From contig JALDNG010000016.1 of the NCBI GenBank assembly GCA_024349245.1, forward strand, positions 2,715,001-2,779,000: a stretch of 64,000 bases of DNA. Direction: 5' to 3'. Below, piece by piece: positions 60,531 to 64,000 of the stretch. Both the position numbers and the translations under genes were made by a program. Origin of the DNA: Neodontobutis hainanensis (Eukaryota; Chordata; Actinopteri; Gobiiformes; Odontobutidae). Below the pieces are notes generated by a model. The model was not told where the DNA came from. It ran no database searches and saw only the letters and a program-made list of their open reading frames with translations. Within the stretch, counting starts at the first letter, position 1; each line of letters begins with the position of its first letter.

Positions 60531-61729
60531 AAATTTCACAAAAGGACGCTGGCCCTGTCTTAAAGTAGAGATAACACAAAACAGTTGCCATGTTGGAGAT
60601 TGTATTGAAGACCAACATTTTAAATATCCTGTTGGTTCCACTGCATTTTACAACAAATACCTGCAATGGATGAGACAAGTGAACACTTTTTTGACGTTGA
60701 AGTGGATAAACTAAAACTGTTGAAATAGTTGTAAGCTTGAGCAAAATAATTTATAGGAAATCAAGTACATTAAAGTCACTATGTTGTAATGGTTGCTACA
60801 AATCTGGCTTTAGTCAGAAGATGCTTTTTGTCATGTTTCCAGCTCGTCTCACCCCCCACTCCCTCCTTTTGTGTCTTCATTTTGCTGATCCAACCTCCCC
60901 TCCGCCTGCTGACTAACTGACCCACATTCCTGCCCTCTCAGTCAATGTGCACAGGCCTATATCCGTTTGTCATTCCCGGCTTCTCCTTTCACAGTGTGTT
61001 TGTACCTAAGAGCCCCGTGCATTCCTCCCTTCCGCCTGTCTCGCTCCTAAAAGTGTGCCATGTCCCCCAGGCTCCAGCATGAACCAATTAGATGATTGCT
61101 CTTTAGAGGAGCATCAGTCACTCGCCAACATAAATGATTGGTAAAATGCCTCATTTGCTTGCTCACTCTTTGTTTGTCTGTTTTTACTAGATTTGATTTA
61201 ATTCTGTAGAGGCTGCAGAAATTACTCTTTCTTTTTTTTTTTTTTAAGCTAAGGATGAATCAGTGAGGTGGTCTGAGAAGTGACTCCCTCTAGTGGACAG
61301 TGTGATCTCTGCACATGGCAGGTGACAGCTGTGACATGTTTGGGGTTGGGGCAGATTAGTTATTTGAGTAAATGGTCTTCAGAAACAACACCTGAGACTG
61401 AAACCCCGCCATTTTGTCATTGCAATGAGACGTGTTATTGCTTTTTTTAATGGACAGCCTTTTTTTTTTTTTTTTTTGATTTGAAATCGCTCTGTTCTTT
61501 TCACACATCATTGATATTTTAGAAAAATGGAACACAAAATAGAAAAAAGAACACAAAAAAGTAGAACACATAGGACAAAAAACATTTGTTTTTACTATTA
61601 AAATTGAAAAGTAAGCTAAAAATGAAAAGAAGATATGATTAGTGAGAAATGTTCTGTCATGCTAAAATGATTTTAAATAAATACAATCAAAATTATTATT
61701 GTATTTTGGGGAAAATTTTCATGCTTTTT

Positions 61730-62020
61730 TTCTTTGCAGATTAAAGAAAACAAAAAATATTATGTATAGTATAATTTCCGGTTATTTATTTTAAATTACT
61801 TGTTTGTTTTTTGCAAATTTTTTGCTTGTTTGTTTATTTGTTGCTAATTTGGAATTACATACGTTTTCTCTTTTTTTGCAAATAAAAGAAAATCTAAAAA
61901 TCTGCACAATACAATTTCCTATTATTTATTCCTATGTTTGTTCTTTGTTTAATCATTTGTTAAAAAGTTGTTGGTGGGGATTTATTAATTTTGTTAATGT
62001 GTTTGTTTGTCTTTTATTTT
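61730..62020. repeat. Degenerate ~140-bp direct duplication, AT-rich
   Basis: The segment starting 'tttgcagattaaagaaaac' near 61733 is loosely repeated from about 61876 ('tttgcaaataaaagaaaatc'); both run into 'atttcc...ttatttatt' and a TTTG/TTTA-rich part. A (TA)n run follows at about 62045-62065. The whole 61.4-62.1 kb stretch is low complexity. Confidence 0.45.
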
Positions 62021-62187
62021 CTTATTATTTTTGTTGTCTTATTTTATATATATATATATATATATTTGTTGTATATTTGTTGTATATTTGTAAAATTCTG
62101 TGTTTCAATCTAACCTTATACAATTACTTATTCACATGCTTTGTATTGCATCTCTTATTGCAGTAGCTCTAATACTATGTCCTTAAA

Positions 62188-62445
62188 TGGTCAATATAGA
62201 GTAATAGCACTACCTTCACAGCAAGAAGGTCCCGAAATCGACTCCCGGGCCGGACGGGGCCTTTTTCTGTGTTGAGTTTGCGTGTTCTTAGCATGCTTTG
62301 TTGATTTTCTCTGAGTTCTCTGGTTTCCCCCACCAACATCAAAACATCTTTCTGGTTAGTGACATGACCGGGGTACCTGGGCATCCTAGCGGTGCCTGCT
62401 AAAAATTTATTTCCACACGGGGATAGTAAAAATAAATAATTCATC
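62188..62445 (+). repeat. tRNA-derived SINE, family copy 3
   Basis: Head with 'ttcacagcaagaaggtcccg' and a B-box-like 'cgaaatcgactcccgg', then the family body ('ggttagtgacatgaccgggg') and an AT-rich end. It is inserted about 100 bp upstream of the first ctbp2 coding exon. Confidence 0.75.
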
Positions 62446-62542
62446 CACTCTGAAGCATTCAAATTTGAATTTGAAAGATAAACATCTCGCTTCCAGAACG
62501 GACACTTCACAATTGACGGATTGAAATTGCTGTCTTTTTCAG

Positions 62543-62709
62543 GTATAACACATCAGCGCCCTGCTAGGTTTTTGAGCATCGGACAACTGCAGAAGGAGCA
62601 GCGGTGGATAGAAAGTCGTCAAGACAGAGGGGCACCTACGTTGGCGTCACGATGGCTTTGCCCGACAAACACAAAGTAAAACGCCAGCGGCTGGACAGAA
62701 TCTGTGAAG
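62543..62709 (+). CDS. ctbp2: CtBP2, first coding exon (partial gene)
   Basis: The exon follows acceptor ctttttcag (62542) and ends at donor GAAG|gtacct (62709). The start codon is at 62652; the 58 coding bases give MALPDKHKVKRQRLDRICE plus the first base of Gly, identical to human CtBP2 (not RIBEYE) except Pro for Val at position 4. Bases 62543-62651 are 5' UTR. CtBP2 is a nuclear corepressor with a D-2-hydroxyacid dehydrogenase fold that binds PxDLS proteins and NAD(H). This basic N-terminal segment is the CtBP2-specific end that promotes nuclear retention in the family. The remaining exons lie beyond the window. Whether this is the a or b paralogue cannot be told. Confidence 0.93.
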
Positions 62710-64000
62710 GTACCTTCCTGTTTTGTTAAACTGTTAATTTGTGCATTTGTCTCATAGCTAACCACGAAAGTCCAAGCCCTGTTCTTTGCTGCTACAGTTT
62801 TAGTGGAAAGCCATAGGGATCGTTTGCGTAAGTGTGTGTGCTTGTGTGTCAAAAGGAGCCTTGGGACAAAACTTGTGCTGTGAAGGCTGTTGGAACAAAA
62901 CAGTGAAATGTGGAAGTGTTTTGTACAGGAGGCTGGGAGTGGGTTGATGGCTGAATAAAAGACTCTAGCTCGATGTTTCCAGATTAGCGGAGAGATGAAG
63001 TAGGGAGTTTGTAATAAACTGAAGCACTCCTCAGAGTCCTGGGATTGATTACAGCGGTGTGTGGGATTGATTTGTGGCTGCGTTTGTGCTTCTCTTGTGT
63101 AATTTTTAAGAAAAGAGACAAAGCACTTTATTTTTTTATTTTTTTTTTTAATGCAACGACTGCCTGTCCAAGTCGGTACTCTGTGCTCAGTTATAGTCCA
63201 TCAATTATGCATGTTTTTTTGTTTGTGTTTTCCTTTTTGTAGTGAATTAGTTTTTTACACAGCACTACAGAAATACCTCATTTTTTGATTGATTTTCTTG
63301 GTATTGAATGAGAAAAAAACTCTCTAGTGGTTTGTATGTCAGGTCTGTTTCTTTAACATTTGTCAGGTGTCCAGAAAATGACTCAAAGTATGATGTAACC
63401 GTTGTTCAGACTTCTTTGTTCATAACCAGAAGGGATGGTCAGATTAGTGGCTTCACATAGAACCTTATAGCCGCGGTGAGGGTCAGAGTTGGGTCCTGGT
63501 GGTGCTAAAAGTTGTGACGAGCTTAGAGACCATAATTAACAAATAATCTCAGATCGGATGTGAGTTTGGTAGTTTTATTGCATATTAAATAATACAGCTC
63601 AGCAGATAGATGATGGACATGAACCAGAATGCATAAACAGATCAATATATAATTTCAGCCGTTCAGTATGCTTTGCGTTGCTTTCCTGTTGGCTTTGCGG
63701 TCAACAAAAATTGCGGCTACCTGTACCTGACCCTTAACCACCTGGCCTCCCGAAAGTGCAAACCTTTACAGACCTACGTGCACGTGCCTGCGCTCCTGTG
63801 AGCTTCGCCTCCTCATCACCAGACCAACACACGCACACACACACACACACCCATGTTCTATCTCCTACAGTCTGTTTTGTGTTTTCTTTACAGTCAGAGC
63901 ATGTGAGTGCAGTTTCCGCTGCTCATCAATATAATACACTGTAACGCCACGAGCTAATAATGGTTGCCTAGCGATGTCCAGTAGTCCCAGTGAGGGCAAT
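62710..64000 (+). other. ctbp2: ctbp2 intron 2, incomplete
   Basis: No further ctbp2 exon (expected to begin with the IRPQIMNG block) is visible. A (CA)n microsatellite lies at about 63828-63850. Otherwise there is nothing notable. Confidence 0.6.

Larger units (their letters stand above)
41120..62542 (+). other. ctbp2: Large first intron of ctbp2
   Basis: About 21.4 kb between the proposed leader exon and the first coding exon. No large exon is present, so the RIBEYE A-domain exon is not here. From 41.2 to 55.0 kb it is mostly unique-looking sequence with simple repeats, one SINE (51734-51947) and candidate regulatory stretches (44450-44660, 50560-50740, 52440-52560). From 55.0 to 62.4 kb it is rich in retrotransposon fragments, SINEs and AT-rich low-complexity DNA. 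Confidence 0.55.

Noticed and set aside
1..64000. CRISPR arrays, operons or prokaryotic defence systems
   Set aside because: The window is clearly vertebrate nuclear DNA with spliced genes; no regularly spaced repeats of that kind occur.

Overview
The window is nuclear DNA of a bony (teleost) fish. Its genes are split by GT-AG introns, their proteins match vertebrate families, and the repeats are fish-type: tRNA-derived SINEs, L2-like and RTE/Rex3-like LINEs, a Penelope-like fragment and hAT-type MITEs. Compact introns suggest a percomorph-like genome, but the species cannot be told. The gene set is the block equivalent to human 10q26: ADAM12, DHX32, EDRF1, TEX36, CTBP2.

Layout: 1-5504 is probably the last large intron of adam12 (+), carrying a Rex3-like LINE relic split by a small DNA element. 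The last two adam12 coding exons follow (5505-5799), then its 3' region and a cluster of SINE and MITE insertions (6.5-9.1 kb). dhx32 (+) has 11 coding exons from 9667 to 17009 and encodes about 730 aa. edrf1 (-) lies tail-to-tail with it, with 25 coding exons from 27716 down to 18339, about 1242 aa. Head-to-head with edrf1 is a six-exon gene (28641-29916, +) for a 216-aa ATG16-family protein with no WD40 propeller, followed closely by tex36 (30535-31356, +, 169 aa). From 31.4 to 40.7 kb I see no firm gene. A GC-rich leader exon ending at 41119 looks like the ctbp2 promoter and 5' UTR. About 21.4 kb of intron follows, with a Penelope-like fragment and an L2-like LINE at 55.1-57.7 kb, and then the first ctbp2 coding exon (start codon at 62652).

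The genes are not an operon and share no single pathway. DHX32 is a degenerate DEAH-helicase-like protein, EDRF1 an erythroid regulatory factor, ATG16-like a presumed ATG5-binding autophagy protein, TEX36 a testis-expressed protein, CtBP2 a transcriptional corepressor, and ADAM12 a membrane metalloprotease of which only the SH3-binding tail is here. The most interesting points are the short stand-alone ATG16 paralogue, loss of the Walker A lysine in this fish DHX32, the missing FANK1/BCCIP/UROS/MMP21 genes, and unassigned exon-like ORFs beside dhx32 and between tex36 and ctbp2. All exon models were read by eye from reading frame, splice signals and remembered family sequences; no search was run.
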